The notes under the pieces are model-generated. The model made no database searches. It had not been told where the DNA came from and worked only from the letters and a program-made list of their open reading frames with translations. Source: CADEED01 sp020442965 (GTDB lineage: Bacteria; Pseudomonadota; Gammaproteobacteria; Steroidobacterales; Steroidobacteraceae). Taken from it: a stretch of DNA of 64,000 bases. Each line of letters starts with the position of its first letter. Within the stretch, counting starts at the first letter, position 1. Position numbers and translations under genes: made by a program. Location: the NCBI GenBank assembly GCA_041395525.1, contig JAWLAH010000001.1, positions 62,001-126,000 on the forward strand, read 5' to 3'. This document shows positions 22,812-32,305 of the stretch, in pieces.

Positions 22812-25649
22812 TCATGCGTAGTGCCGTTTCTCGCCGGCGGTCTCGATATTTGCGACGCATCGTCCACAAAGCTCTGGATGCCGCGGATCGTGGCCAACAT
22901 CGTCACGGTGATGCCAGCAACGTATGCACTTGGACTTGTCTGTCGCGGTGACGTGCAGCCAGATACCGCTCTGCGCACCCGCCTTGGCCGCCGCGGCCGT
23001 GGCGAGCGTCGATCCGAGCGGCTGTTCGTCGACGACGTGCACGCGAGCCGCCGAGGTGATGAGCAGGAATCGCAGCTCATTGCCCAGCGTCGAGAGCTTG
23101 ACGATTTCACGGGCGGTGCAATAAATGTCCACTTCCGCGTCGAGCGGTGCGCCGATGGTGCCCGCTACGCGCAGCCCTTCGAGCTCGCGCGCGACGTCCG
23201 CTTTCAAGGCGATGAACAATTCCCAGTCGAGGTCGGCCGCAGGCATCTCGGGCAGCACATGCCAGGTCTCGAGAAACACCGATTGGCCGCGCTTGCCAGG
23301 CAGCGACCGCCAGATCTCCTCGGACGTGAACGACAAGATCGGCGCCAGCCAGCGCACCATGGATTCGGCGATGTGATACATCGCGGTCTGCGCCGAGCGC
23401 CGCGCGATGCTGTTAGTCGGCGTCGTGTAGAGGCGATCCTTGATGATATCGAGATAGAAGCCACCGAGATCGACGACACAGAAGTTATGAATCTTCTGAT
23501 AGATCACGTGGAACTCGTAGGTACGATAGGCCGCCAGAATCTCGTCCTGCAGCTTGCGCGTACGCTCAATCGCCCACGCGTCGAGCGCGACCAATTGCGC
23601 AGCGGGTACCCGCGCGCCGGCCGGATCGAAGTTATGCAAATTTCCTAACAGGAAGCGCACCGTGTTGCGCATCCGCCGATAGGAATCCGACATGCGTTTG
23701 AGGATCTCGTCGGAGACGCTCATCTCATTGGCATAGTCGGTTGCCGCCACCCATAGCCGGAGCACATCCGCGCCCAGGCTAGAGAGGATCTTCTGCGGCG
23801 CAATGACATTGCCGAGCGACTTGGACATCTTGCGGCCCTTGTCATCGACCGCAAATCCGTGTGTGAGTACGCCCGCATAGGGCGCGCGTTCATAGAGTGC
23901 CTCGGACATCAGCAGCGACGAGTGGAACCAACCGCGATGCTGGTCGGAGCCCTCGAGATACAGATCAACCGGTGCGGCCACCTCTGGCCGCGCCTTGCCG
24001 ACACACTCGAACGACAGGCCAGAATCCGCCCAGACGTCCATCACGTCGCTGACTTTCTCGTACTGCGCTGCTTCCGCACCTAACAATTCAGTCGGATCGA
24101 GATCGAACCACGCATCGATCCCGCCCGATTCGATGCGTGCGGCCACTTGTTCGATCAGCTCCAGCGTACGCGGATGCAGCTCGCCGCTCGTCGCGTGCAC
24201 GAACAGCGGAATCGGGACGCCCCAGGTACGCTGGCGCGAGATGCACCAATCGGGCCGATTCTCGATCATGCCGAGAATGCGTTGCTCGCCCCAGGCTGGC
24301 GACCACTTCACCTTGCGGATATCACGCAATGCGTTGGCTCGTAAACCGCGCTGCTCCATGCTGATGAACCACTGCGGCGTGGCCCGAAAGATGACCGGCG
24401 ACTTGTGGCGCCAACAATGCGGGTAACTGTGGCGATACGGGTCGTGCCGCAACAGCCGCCCACGCTCAGTCATCAGTTGAATCAGTGTCTCGTTAGCCAC
24501 GTCGATCTTGAGTCCGGCAACCAGCGGCACGTGCTCGACAAAACGGCCGTCGGCGCCGACCGGATTGTTGACCGGCAAGCCGTAGCGCTGACCGATGATG
24601 AAATCGTCCTGGCCATGCGCTGGCGCGGTATGCACCGCTCCCGTCCCCGCCTCGAGCGTGACATGATCGCCGAGAATGACAGGTACTTGCTTCGGCAAGA
24701 AGGGGTGCTCGAGCGCCAAGTGCTCGAGCACGCGTCCGGAAAACTGCAGCAGCACCCGGCCGGCTTGCAGACCATAGCGAGTCAGACAGGGTTCGCGCAG
24801 GTCGTTAGCCAATAGCAGATATTCGAGTGCGCTGTTACGCTCGACGGCGACCAACGTGTACTCGATGTCGGGCCCGAGTGCGACCGCCTCGTTCGCCGGC
24901 AACGTCCAGGGAGTCGTTGTCCAGATAGCGATCGACACCGGCCGGTCGCCCAACTGCTCGACGGCCAAACCAACACGGCGTGCGAAGTCAGCCGTATCGA
25001 CGACACGGAATTCGACATCGACTGCGGGTGACGTCTTGTCCTCGTACTCAACCTCGGCCTCTGCGAGCGCCGACCGGCAATCGAGACACCAGTGCACAGG
25101 TTTGGCACCCTTGTACACATGGCCGTTCTTGATAATGGCGCCAAGAGCGCGCACTTGCTGCGCCTCATAGCCGGGATCCATCGTGAGATACGGTCGGGCC
25201 CAATCACCCAATACGCCCAGGCGCTTGAAGTCGTCGCGCTGCAGATCCACCTGCGCGCGCGCGAACGCGCGGCACGCCGCGCGAAACGCCTTGGCATCGA
25301 GCTTCTGCCCGGGCCGCCCATGCTTCTTTTCGACCGCCAGTTCGATCGGCAACCCGTGGCAGTCCCAGCCAGGAATATAGGGCGAGTCGTAACCATCGAG
25401 CGCGTGGGATTTCACCACGATGTCTTTCAGTATCTTATTGACGCAGTGGCCGATGTGGATCGCACCATTCGCGTATGGCGGACCGTCGTGCAGCACCCAG
25501 CGCGGCCTGCCACGCGACTGTGTGCGAATCTTTCCATAGAGGTCCGCCGCGTCCCAGGCCGCGAGCGTCTGCGGCTCGCGCCGCGCCAGATCCGCCTTCA
25601 TCGGGAAGTCGGTCTGCGGCAGATTGATCGTGTTCTTGTAGTCGCTCAC
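22812..25649 (-). CDS. ileS: Isoleucyl-tRNA synthetase
   Basis: A 945-residue class I aminoacyl-tRNA synthetase. HIGH occurs at residues 65-68 (NGAIHIGHC) and KMSKS in GRKMSKSLGNVIA (about residue 605). The editing (CP1) domain includes TTPWTLPANEAVALG and GTGAVHTAPAHGQDD. A C-terminal zinc motif has four cysteines (CIRCWHH ... CGRC). The start is GTG. Between ribF and lspA as in most gammaproteobacteria. No T-box or other leader seen. Confidence 0.98.
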   Translation of the reverse strand: MSDYKNTINLPQTDFPMKADLARREPQTLAAWDAADLYGKIRTQSRGRPRWVLHDGPPYANGAIHIGHCVNKILKDIVVKSHALDGYDSPYIPGWDCHGLPIELAVEKKHGRPGQKLDAKAFRAACRAFARAQVDLQRDDFKRLGVLGDWARPYLTMDPGYEAQQVRALGAIIKNGHVYKGAKPVHWCLDCRSALAEAEVEYEDKTSPAVDVEFRVVDTADFARRVGLAVEQLGDRPVSIAIWTTTPWTLPANEAVALGPDIEYTLVAVERNSALEYLLLANDLREPCLTRYGLQAGRVLLQFSGRVLEHLALEHPFLPKQVPVILGDHVTLEAGTGAVHTAPAHGQDDFIIGQRYGLPVNNPVGADGRFVEHVPLVAGLKIDVANETLIQLMTERGRLLRHDPYRHSYPHCWRHKSPVIFRATPQWFISMEQRGLRANALRDIRKVKWSPAWGEQRILGMIENRPDWCISRQRTWGVPIPLFVHATSGELHPRTLELIEQVAARIESGGIDAWFDLDPTELLGAEAAQYEKVSDVMDVWADSGLSFECVGKARPEVAAPVDLYLEGSDQHRGWFHSSLLMSEALYERAPYAGVLTHGFAVDDKGRKMSKSLGNVIAPQKILSSLGADVLRLWVAATDYANEMSVSDEILKRMSDSYRRMRNTVRFLLGNLHNFDPAGARVPAAQLVALDAWAIERTRKLQDEILAAYRTYEFHVIYQKIHNFCVVDLGGFYLDIIKDRLYTTPTNSIARRSAQTAMYHIAESMVRWLAPILSFTSEEIWRSLPGKRGQSVFLETWHVLPEMPAADLDWELFIALKADVARELEGLRVAGTIGAPLDAEVDIYCTAREIVKLSTLGNELRFLLITSAARVHVVDEQPLGSTLATAAAAKAGAQSGIWLHVTATDKSKCIRCWHHRDDVGHDPRHPELCGRCVANIETAGEKRHYA

Positions 25650-25686
25650 TCAGAAAGCCCGTTTGCGTCGTCCAGTAGATAGGGTA

Positions 25687-26613
25687 TCAGGCAGCCAGTA
25701 TCGCGCGCGCGTCCGCCGCATCTTGGTGCATCTGCGCCACGAGTGCCTCGAGGGAAGAAAAATGCTCCTCGGCACGCAACTTGGCGACGAACACCACCTC
25801 GAGTTCCCGGCCGTAGAGATCGTCCGTAAAGTCAAAAATGTGCACTTCCAGCAGCGGCTCGCCGCCGCCCACCGTCGGCCGCGTACCCAGGCTCGCGACG
25901 CCGGGCAAGCTGTCGGTACCACGGTCAACGTGGACTCGCACGGCAAAAATGCCTCCCAACGGCGACCGCAGTCGATGCATCCGTAAATTCGCGGTCGGAT
26001 AGCCGAGCTTCTGTCCGAGACGCTCACCCGCTACCACCCGGCCACGCATCGAGTACGGCCGCCCTAACAAGCTGGCCGCCGCTCGAAAATCGCCTCGATC
26101 TAGTGCGGCACGAATTTCACTCGAACTCACGCGGGTCTCGCTCGCCAGCACCGGCCCCACGATTTCCACCGCAAAGCCGTGCGAGCGCCCCGCTACTTCG
26201 AGTGCCGATGCCGATGTAGCGCCCCCGCGACCGAAGCGGAAATCATGCCCGACGATCACGGCACTTGCCGCCACGTCGTGCGCCAAGAGCTCGATGAACT
26301 GCTCACCACTCAGGCTGCGCAATTGCTCATCGAAACGCAGCACGCAGAGTGCGCTCAAGCCCGCGTGCTGCAACAGTCGCCAGCGTTCTCGCAGATCCGT
26401 GAGACGCGCAGGTGGATCGTCCGGTGACAAGAATTCGCGCGGCAGCGGCTCAAAGGTAATCATCATGGCCGGGCGCGCGAGCTGCGCGGCCTGCGCGCGA
26501 ACCCGGGCTAGCAGTGCCAGATGACCCAGATGCAGCCCGTCGAAGGCACCGATGGTCACGACGGCACCGCGATACTTGGCCGCCAGATTTGTCAGACCTC
26601 GAACAAGCTCCAC
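25687..26613 (-). CDS. ribF: Bifunctional riboflavin kinase / FAD synthetase
   Basis: About 308 residues. The N-terminal adenylyltransferase has GAFDGLHLGHLALL and VGHDFRFGRGG; the C-terminal kinase has GRPYSMRGRVVAGERLGQ and KLGYPTANL, and later SLGTRPTVGGGEPLLEVH. It makes FMN then FAD. A GTG at 26613 gives the family-like start VELVRGL; an ATG at 26640 would add nine residues. Gap to murJ is 48 bases. Confidence 0.96.
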   Translation of the reverse strand: MELVRGLTNLAAKYRGAVVTIGAFDGLHLGHLALLARVRAQAAQLARPAMMITFEPLPREFLSPDDPPARLTDLRERWRLLQHAGLSALCVLRFDEQLRSLSGEQFIELLAHDVAASAVIVGHDFRFGRGGATSASALEVAGRSHGFAVEIVGPVLASETRVSSSEIRAALDRGDFRAAASLLGRPYSMRGRVVAGERLGQKLGYPTANLRMHRLRSPLGGIFAVRVHVDRGTDSLPGVASLGTRPTVGGGEPLLEVHIFDFTDDLYGRELEVVFVAKLRAEEHFSSLEALVAQMHQDAADARAILAA

Positions 26614-26661
26614 TCGCCTAAGCCTATGTCGCCACAACAAAAACAGCGATTATAGCGAAGC

Positions 26662-28227
26662 TCAAACTGCGGCACCTGAGCGCAAGTGCCGCACCCGCAT
26701 ACCGGTGACGTACAACGCAGCGAAATACACGACGGCGGCTGCAGCGATGCATCCCGCCAGGCGCGCCGCGCGCGCGAGCGGTGCGGATGCAGTCCAAGCG
26801 GCAAGATTGCCGCCCAACCACCACAACAGCGACGCCATCGCCGTATTGGCAAACAGCGCGCGTAGCAGCAACGCTCGCCAACCCACCCGTGGCGTGTAGA
26901 CGCCGGCGCGTTTCAGGCCACGCCACAGCAAGAATGAGTTGATGGCAGCCCCGGTGCACGTCGCGGTTGCGAGCAATACGTGAGGGATTGGAAACCCGGC
27001 CCAGTACGCCGGCAGAACGATGAACAGATTGATCGCCATGTTGATTCCGAGGCCGATCAACGCTACGCGCACCGGTGTCTTCGTATCCTGGCGCGCGAAA
27101 TAGCCCGGTGCCAGGACCTTGACCAGACTACAAGCTAACAACCCCCACGAGTATGCCATGAGCGCATAACTCGCCATCTGCACGTCGCGGTCGCTGAATT
27201 TCCCGTAGCCGAAGATGGTCGCCGTCATCGGTCCCGCAAATACCAGCATCGCCACGGCGGCGGGCGACGCCAGCACGATTACGAGCCGCAGCGCCCAGTC
27301 GAGGGTATTGCTGAACTGCTTCGGCTCAGCCTCCGCGTGATTCTTGGAAAGCCCCGGCAGGATGACCGTCGCCAGCGCGATGCTGAATACGCCGAGCGGA
27401 AACTCCATCAGGCGATCCGCAAAGTAGAGCCAGGCGATGCTACCTGTCATCAGAAACGAAGCGATCAAGGTATCCAGCAGCAGGCTCACCTGGGCCATCG
27501 ACGAGCCCAGTATCCCCGGCAGCATGAGCTTGCCGATGCGGCGTACGCCTTCGGCGGCCGGCCGCCAGCGCGGCATACGAAACAGACCCAGCCTGATCAC
27601 CGCCGGAATCTGTGCTAACAACTGTAGCACGCCGCTCGCGAACACGCCGATGGCGAGCGTCACACCGGGGTTCTGCGTGCGCGTGGCGATGTAGAGCGCA
27701 AATACGATCATCACCACGTTCATGATCACTTGCGTGATGGCGGGTAACGCGAACTTGCCGTAGCTGTTGAGCACGCCCGACAAGAGCGCCGTCAAGGATA
27801 TGAAGAAGAGGTACGGAAACGTCCAGCGCAGCATCTCGACCGCCAGATCGTACTTGCCCGGGGTCTTAACGAAGCCCGGCGCGAAGCCAAGAATGATAAG
27901 CGGCGCCGCAATCACGCCGATCACGGTGACGACGAACAATACGAGGCCGAGCGTACCCGCCGTACCGTCGACCAGTTCCCGCACCTCGTCGTGCGTGCGT
28001 CGCACGCGATATTCGGATACCACCGGGACGAACGCCTGCGAAAACGACCCTTCCGCAAACAGCCGCCGGAGGAAATTCGGGATCTTGAAGGCAACCAGAA
28101 AGGCGTCCATCAGCGCGCCAGCCCCGAACGCCTGGGAATAAACCATGTCGCGCACGAGCCCGGTAATCCGCGAGATCAGCGTCATGGCGCCCACGACGCT
28201 GGTGCTCTTGAAGATGCCGCGACTCAT
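26662..28227 (-). CDS. murJ: Lipid II flippase MurJ
   Basis: A 521-residue polytopic membrane protein (about 14 segments) of the MOP superfamily. Signatures: the N-terminal SVVGAMTLISRITGLVRDMV, FKIPNFLRRLFAEGSFSQAF, and KVLAPGYFARQDTKTPV. It flips lipid II across the inner membrane for peptidoglycan synthesis. It is divergent from rpsT, as in many gammaproteobacteria, and heads the minus-strand series towards ispH. A minus-strand TATAGT at 28287-28292 may be its -10. Confidence 0.97.
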   Translation of the reverse strand: MSRGIFKSTSVVGAMTLISRITGLVRDMVYSQAFGAGALMDAFLVAFKIPNFLRRLFAEGSFSQAFVPVVSEYRVRRTHDEVRELVDGTAGTLGLVLFVVTVIGVIAAPLIILGFAPGFVKTPGKYDLAVEMLRWTFPYLFFISLTALLSGVLNSYGKFALPAITQVIMNVVMIVFALYIATRTQNPGVTLAIGVFASGVLQLLAQIPAVIRLGLFRMPRWRPAAEGVRRIGKLMLPGILGSSMAQVSLLLDTLIASFLMTGSIAWLYFADRLMEFPLGVFSIALATVILPGLSKNHAEAEPKQFSNTLDWALRLVIVLASPAAVAMLVFAGPMTATIFGYGKFSDRDVQMASYALMAYSWGLLACSLVKVLAPGYFARQDTKTPVRVALIGLGINMAINLFIVLPAYWAGFPIPHVLLATATCTGAAINSFLLWRGLKRAGVYTPRVGWRALLLRALFANTAMASLLWWLGGNLAAWTASAPLARAARLAGCIAAAAVVYFAALYVTGMRVRHLRSGAAV

Positions 28228-28323
28228 CGCCTGGAACTACGACCCCGAAGCCTTTGATATTTGGCGAAAATCCCCCGCCGGCCGCCACTATACCGGAGCC
28301 GTCCGCCGGCCGACGGATCGACG

Positions 28324-28352
28324 TTGACAAGCTGCGGGCGCGTTTGCAAACT
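28324..28352 (+). promoter_or_regulatory. Candidate promoter of rpsT
   Basis: A consensus -35 TTGACA at 28324-28329, then a weak -10 CAAACT at 28347-28352 with a 17-base spacer. The rpsT start is about 58 bases downstream. Confidence 0.45.
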
Positions 28353-28409
28353 ACGCGCCCTTTGTGGCCCGCTGATCGCGCGGCTATTGCACTCTTCTTC
28401 GGAGTATTC

Positions 28410-28673
28410 GTGGCCAATACCAAATCGGCTGAAAAGGCCGCTCGCCAAGCCGAGATTCATCGCCAACGCAATGTCACGCTGCGCTCGCGCATGCGCACCG
28501 CACTGCGCAACGTCAACGACAGCGTCGCAACGGGCGACAAGAGCGCCGCCGCTGCGGCCTATCAATCAGCCGTGCCCGTGCTCGATTCGCTGGTCAACAA
28601 GCACGTGATCCACCGCAACAAGGCCGCTCGCCACAAGAGCAATCTCGCTGCCCGTATCAAGGCGATGAACTAG
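28410..28673 (+). CDS. rpsT: 30S ribosomal protein S20
   Basis: An 87-residue basic protein starting VANTKSAEKAARQAEIHRQR, the S20 signature, and ending LAARIKAMN. GTG 28410 is supported by GGAG five bases upstream. It binds 16S rRNA early in 30S assembly. Convergent with obgE: the two stop codons are both TAG and share the palindrome CTAG at 28670-28673. Confidence 0.98.
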   Translation: MANTKSAEKAARQAEIHRQRNVTLRSRMRTALRNVNDSVATGDKSAAAAAYQSAVPVLDSLVNKHVIHRNKAARHKSNLAARIKAMN

Positions 28674-29752
28674 CGCGACGCGCGCTTGCGCTTGGCGGCC
28701 GGTCGTTTGGCCGCCTTGGCGATGCGCACATCCGCCGGCAGCTCCTCGCCCTCCAGAAAGCGCATCACAGCGCCGGTAAGCTCGCGCGTGCCGGTCCCGA
28801 TCGCACCCGAGATCAGGAACCAGGGTCCCGCGTAACGCAGCTCCCGCACGATCTGCTGAGCACGTTCCTCAGCCTCTTCGGGCAGCATCAGATCGCTCTT
28901 GTTCACGACGAGCCAACGCGGCTTGGTCGCCAGTTTCGCGTCGAACTTCTGCAACTCGCCGACAATGGCAATCGCGTCCGCCACCGGGTCCGCTGCGGGA
29001 TCAGGCGGGAGCATGTCGATCAGGTGCAGCAACACGCGCGTCCGCTGCAAGTGGCGCAGGAAGCGAATCCCGAGGCCCGCGCCTTCTGCGGCGCCTCCGA
29101 TAAGGCCCGGAATGTCGGCCATCACGAAACTGCGATGCTCGCCGACGTAGACCACCCCGAGATTGGGAAACAAGGTCGTAAAAGGATAGTCAGCGATCTT
29201 GGGCTTGGCCGCCGAGACCGCGCTGATCAATGTCGATTTGCCCGCGTTCGGCAAGCCCAGCAAACCGACGTCCGCAATCACCTTCAGCTCGAGCTCGAGC
29301 GTGCGTTCCTCGCCCGGCAGCCCGGAGCCGAACTGGCGCGGCGCGCGATTGACGCTCGACTTGAAGCGCTGGTTACCCCAGCCGCCTTTGCCGCCCTTGG
29401 CGACCATGATTTCATGACCTGCGGTCGTTAGATCGCCGATCGTCTCGTCGGTGTCAACATCGCGCACGGTCGTGCCAACAGGCACGATGACGTGCAAATC
29501 ATCGCCCCCACGCCCGGTGCAATCGCGACCGCTGCCGCCCTCACCATTCTGTGCACGAAAGGTCCGCGCGATGCGGAAGTCCGCGAGCGTGTTGATACCC
29601 TCGACTGCGCGCAGATAGACACTGCCGCCATTGCCACCGTCGCCGCCATCCGGTCCGCCGAAAGGCACCGACTTCTCGCGTCGAAAACTGATCGAGCCGC
29701 GACCGCCCTTGCCGGCTTGTACTTTGATTTGTGCTTCGTCGACGAATTTCAT
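28670..29752 (-). CDS. obgE: Obg family GTPase (CgtA)
   Basis: A 360-residue ribosome-associated GTPase. The N-terminal Obg fold is glycine-rich (GGPDGGDGGNGGSVYL). The G domain has G1 GLPNAGKSTL, G3 ADIPGLI and G4 NKSD. The C-terminal tail is lysine/arginine-rich. It couples 50S assembly to growth state. It follows rpmA, but a terminator lies between them. Confidence 0.97.
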   Translation of the reverse strand: MKFVDEAQIKVQAGKGGRGSISFRREKSVPFGGPDGGDGGNGGSVYLRAVEGINTLADFRIARTFRAQNGEGGSGRDCTGRGGDDLHVIVPVGTTVRDVDTDETIGDLTTAGHEIMVAKGGKGGWGNQRFKSSVNRAPRQFGSGLPGEERTLELELKVIADVGLLGLPNAGKSTLISAVSAAKPKIADYPFTTLFPNLGVVYVGEHRSFVMADIPGLIGGAAEGAGLGIRFLRHLQRTRVLLHLIDMLPPDPAADPVADAIAIVGELQKFDAKLATKPRWLVVNKSDLMLPEEAEERAQQIVRELRYAGPWFLISGAIGTGTRELTGAVMRFLEGEELPADVRIAKAAKRPAAKRKRASR

Positions 29753-29794
29753 GGCGCAAACTTGGAAATACTACGCGGATCCAGGCCGCACAAA

Positions 29795-29822
29795 TGAAAA
29801 CCCCGGCACGCGGCCGGGGTTG
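29795..29822 (-). terminator. Rho-independent terminator after rpmA
   Basis: CCCCGGC (29801-29807) pairs with GCCGGGG (29813-29819), extended by AA/TT, with a 5-base loop. Reading on the minus strand the stem is followed by TTTTCATTTG. It lies between rpmA and obgE, so transcription into obgE would need read-through or its own promoter. Confidence 0.8.
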
Positions 29823-29849
29823 ATTCAGCCTGCGCCGACGCGCCCGACT

Positions 29850-30107
29850 CTACTCCGCGACGACGCTGACGAAAGTGCGCTGCTCTGCGCCTTTTCTCTT
29901 GAATTCAACCCGGCCGTTCTTGAGTGCGAACAGCGTATGGTCGGTGCCGAGACCAACGTTGACGCCCGCGTGCATCTGCGTGCCACGTTGACGAACGAGG
30001 ATATTGCCCGCATTCACTGCCTCACCGCCGAACTTCTTGACGCCGAGTCGCTTGCTGTGCGAATCGCGGCCGTTGCGTGTACTACCGCCTGCTTTCTTAT
30101 GTGCCAT
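29850..30107 (-). CDS. rpmA: 50S ribosomal protein L27
   Basis: An 85-residue protein beginning MAHKKAGGSTRNGRDSHSKR, the bacterial L27 start without the cleavable leader of Firmicutes. The tail contacts the peptidyl-transferase centre. It follows rplU by 36 bases in the standard order. Confidence 0.98.
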   Translation of the reverse strand: MAHKKAGGSTRNGRDSHSKRLGVKKFGGEAVNAGNILVRQRGTQMHAGVNVGLGTDHTLFALKNGRVEFKRKGAEQRTFVSVVAE

Positions 30108-30143
30108 GGCTCAAATGCTCCGTAAAACTGCTGCGCGAGGCGC

Positions 30144-30455
30144 TCAGCCCGCGATATCGGTGACTTTGACGCGTGTATACATCTGCCGATGCGTACCCTG
30201 ACGCAGGTAATGCTTGCGGCGCCGAAATTTCACGATGACCTTCTTGTCACCTTTACCGTGCTTCTCGACCGTCGCTTTGACAGCACCACCCGTGATCAGT
30301 GGCTTGCCAACCGTGATGGCCTCGCCATTGCCAATCAACAGCACCTGGTTGAATTCGACCGTGGCGCCCGGCTCCGCGTCGAGCCTTTCGACGTCGAGGA
30401 CCGAACCCTTTTCCACTCTATATTGCTTGCCGCCTGTGGCGATGACCGCGTACAT
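30144..30455 (-). CDS. rplU: 50S ribosomal protein L21
   Basis: A 103-residue protein starting MYAVIATGGKQYRVEKGSVL and ending near FRRRKHYLRQGTHRQ, both L21 signatures. The ATG at 30455 follows a 68-base leader from a strong promoter. It binds 23S rRNA. Confidence 0.98.
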   Translation of the reverse strand: MYAVIATGGKQYRVEKGSVLDVERLDAEPGATVEFNQVLLIGNGEAITVGKPLITGGAVKATVEKHGKGDKKVIVKFRRRKHYLRQGTHRQMYTRVKVTDIAG

Positions 30456-30522
30456 GATCGTAATCTCCGACAACGCACAGCGAGCTGCGTCGTCGTGACG
30501 CCGTGCGTGCGAAAGGTCGCGC

Positions 30523-30551
30523 ATTCTACGCACGCGCTCGGGCGGGGTCAA
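30523..30551 (-). promoter_or_regulatory. Strong sigma-70-type promoter of rplU-rpmA
   Basis: Minus strand: -35 TTGACC (30546-30551), 17-base spacer, -10 TAGAAT (30523-30528). Transcription would begin about 60 bases before the rplU ATG. Confidence 0.75.
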
Positions 30552-30670
30552 ACGCGAGATTTGCATTGTCAATCAGCCACTTACACGGCCCGAAAACCAT
30601 GGTCGCAACTTCGGGGCTCCGCTACGATGCCCTTTCCCCGCTATCAGCGCCCGGAATGCATCCCAAGATT

Positions 30671-31678
30671 ATGACGCTCGAGGAAATTCGCTCGCTCGTG
30701 CAGCCCGATCTCCAGGCCGTCGATGCGATCATTCGCGCTCGCCTCAAGAGCGATGTGCCGCTCGTTGACCAGGTCGCCGAGTACATCATCGCGAGTGGCG
30801 GTAAGCGCCTGCGGCCGCTGCTATGCGTGCTGGCGGGGCGCGCCGCGCAAGCGCGGGGCAAGCCAGGCACCAGGCGCGTATCGCCCAAAGTCCCTAACGA
30901 TCTGCACCTAGAGGCAGCCGCATTCATCGAGTTCATACACACGGCGACCTTGCTCCACGACGACGTGGTGGACGGCTCATCAAAACGCAGGGGCCGCGCC
31001 ACCGCTAACAATGTGTTCGGCAATCAGGCGAGTGTGTTAGTCGGCGATTTCGTGTATTCGCGCGCCTTCCAGATGATGGCCGCCGTCGGCAACAAGCGCG
31101 TGATGGAGATCATGTCGGACGCCACCAACGTAATCGCCGAGGGTGAAGTGCTGCAGCTCATGAACGCTCACGACCCCGAGACCACCGAGCAGCGGTACCT
31201 GGAGGTCATCTATCGCAAGACCGGTCGGCTATTCGAGGCGGGCGCAGAAGTATCCGCCGTACTGGTGGGCGCGCCAGTCGCGCAGCAACGCGCACTCGCG
31301 GCGTACGGCAGACACCTCGGGACAGCGTATCAGTTATTAGACGACGTGCTCGACTACAAATCCGATCCTGCCACGCGCGGCAAGAACCTGGGTGACGACC
31401 TCGCCGAGGGCAAACCGACCTTGCCGTTGATCCACGCACTGCGCAATGGCGATGACGAACAGCGGGCAACCATCCGGCTCGCTATCGAACAGGGCGGACT
31501 GGCGCAACTCGGGCCGATCGTCGTGGCAATCGAATGCACCGGCGGACTCGAGTACACGGCTGAGCTCGCCCGCTGCGAGACTGAGGCTGCGCTCGCGGCG
31601 CTGGATGCCCTGCCAGAGTCACTATTTCGCAAGGCATTGGTGGATCTCGCCCAGTTCGCGCTCAATCGGTCCAATTGA
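30671..31678 (+). CDS. ispB: Octaprenyl (polyprenyl) diphosphate synthase
   Basis: A 335-residue trans-prenyltransferase. The first aspartate-rich motif is LLHDDVVDGSSKRRG, the second LLDDVLDYKSD; GGKRLRPLL and the lysine site ahead of it are also clear. It makes the ubiquinone side chain. The start at 30671 matches the E. coli IspB N-terminus (MTLEEIRSLV); ATG 30656 is an alternative. Divergent from rplU, the usual gammaproteobacterial arrangement. Confidence 0.95.
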   Translation: MTLEEIRSLVQPDLQAVDAIIRARLKSDVPLVDQVAEYIIASGGKRLRPLLCVLAGRAAQARGKPGTRRVSPKVPNDLHLEAAAFIEFIHTATLLHDDVVDGSSKRRGRATANNVFGNQASVLVGDFVYSRAFQMMAAVGNKRVMEIMSDATNVIAEGEVLQLMNAHDPETTEQRYLEVIYRKTGRLFEAGAEVSAVLVGAPVAQQRALAAYGRHLGTAYQLLDDVLDYKSDPATRGKNLGDDLAEGKPTLPLIHALRNGDDEQRATIRLAIEQGGLAQLGPIVVAIECTGGLEYTAELARCETEAALAALDALPESLFRKALVDLAQFALNRSN

Positions 31679-31818
31679 GTTCGCAGACCACGTGGCACCG
31701 CTATGCTGCGCCGCAACTTGCCTCTTGCAACGGTCGGCGTAGCGTAAGCAGTGCAAGTCTGCGCAAGGGCGCACAGTGTCAAACAACGCTCTCTGTCAAG
31801 TAACGAGGAGTAGCCCAC

Positions 31819-32286
31819 ATGAGATCAGTAGTACCGGCGACACTCGTCATCGCAGCCTTGTTTGCGGCGGGCTGCTCTAAACAGCCGGCAGAGATCCCGG
31901 CAGAGCGCTTGGCGGGACTCGAGACGGCCTTCAACAGCGATGACCTGGCCGCGTGTGTCGCGCTTTATACCGATGATGCCGAGATCATTGCCGAGGACTC
32001 GCCGGCCGTGCGCGGGCATCGGGCGATCGAAGAGTACTTCAAGGATCAGATCGCGCGCGAGATTTCGCTCGACACCGTAACCACCTTCACTGAGGTGTCG
32101 GGTGACCTCGGGGTCGAGCAAGGAACCTATCGCGTACGCAATGTGCGCATCGGTGCGGACGTCGAGTATGGTGAGTACCTCAATGTCTGGCGTCGTGGCA
32201 AGGACGGCGTCTGGAAGATTTTTCGCACCATGCAGAACGTGACTCTGGCGCAGCAAACCAGCGTATCAGTCAGTCCTGCCGAATAA
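31819..32286 (+). CDS. Lipoprotein with SnoaL/DUF4440-like domain
   Basis: A 155-residue protein with a lipobox (ALFAAGC, Cys at about 19). The mature part resembles the cone-shaped SnoaL/DUF4440 fold: ETAFNSDDLAACVALYTDDA, AVRGHRAIEEYF and RRGKDGVWKIFRTMQN. GAGGAG precedes the ATG. These domains bind small ligands or are enzymes; the function here is unknown. The DUF892 gene follows 19 bases later. Confidence 0.8.
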   Translation: MRSVVPATLVIAALFAAGCSKQPAEIPAERLAGLETAFNSDDLAACVALYTDDAEIIAEDSPAVRGHRAIEEYFKDQIAREISLDTVTTFTEVSGDLGVEQGTYRVRNVRIGADVEYGEYLNVWRRGKDGVWKIFRTMQNVTLAQQTSVSVSPAE

Positions 32287-32305
32287 GACCGATCAGGAGT
32301 TGGTT

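Noticed and set aside
30551..30610. Second rplU promoter from an upstream TTGACA
   Set aside because: No acceptable -10 at 16-18 bases; the TTGACC/TAGAAT pair is much better.
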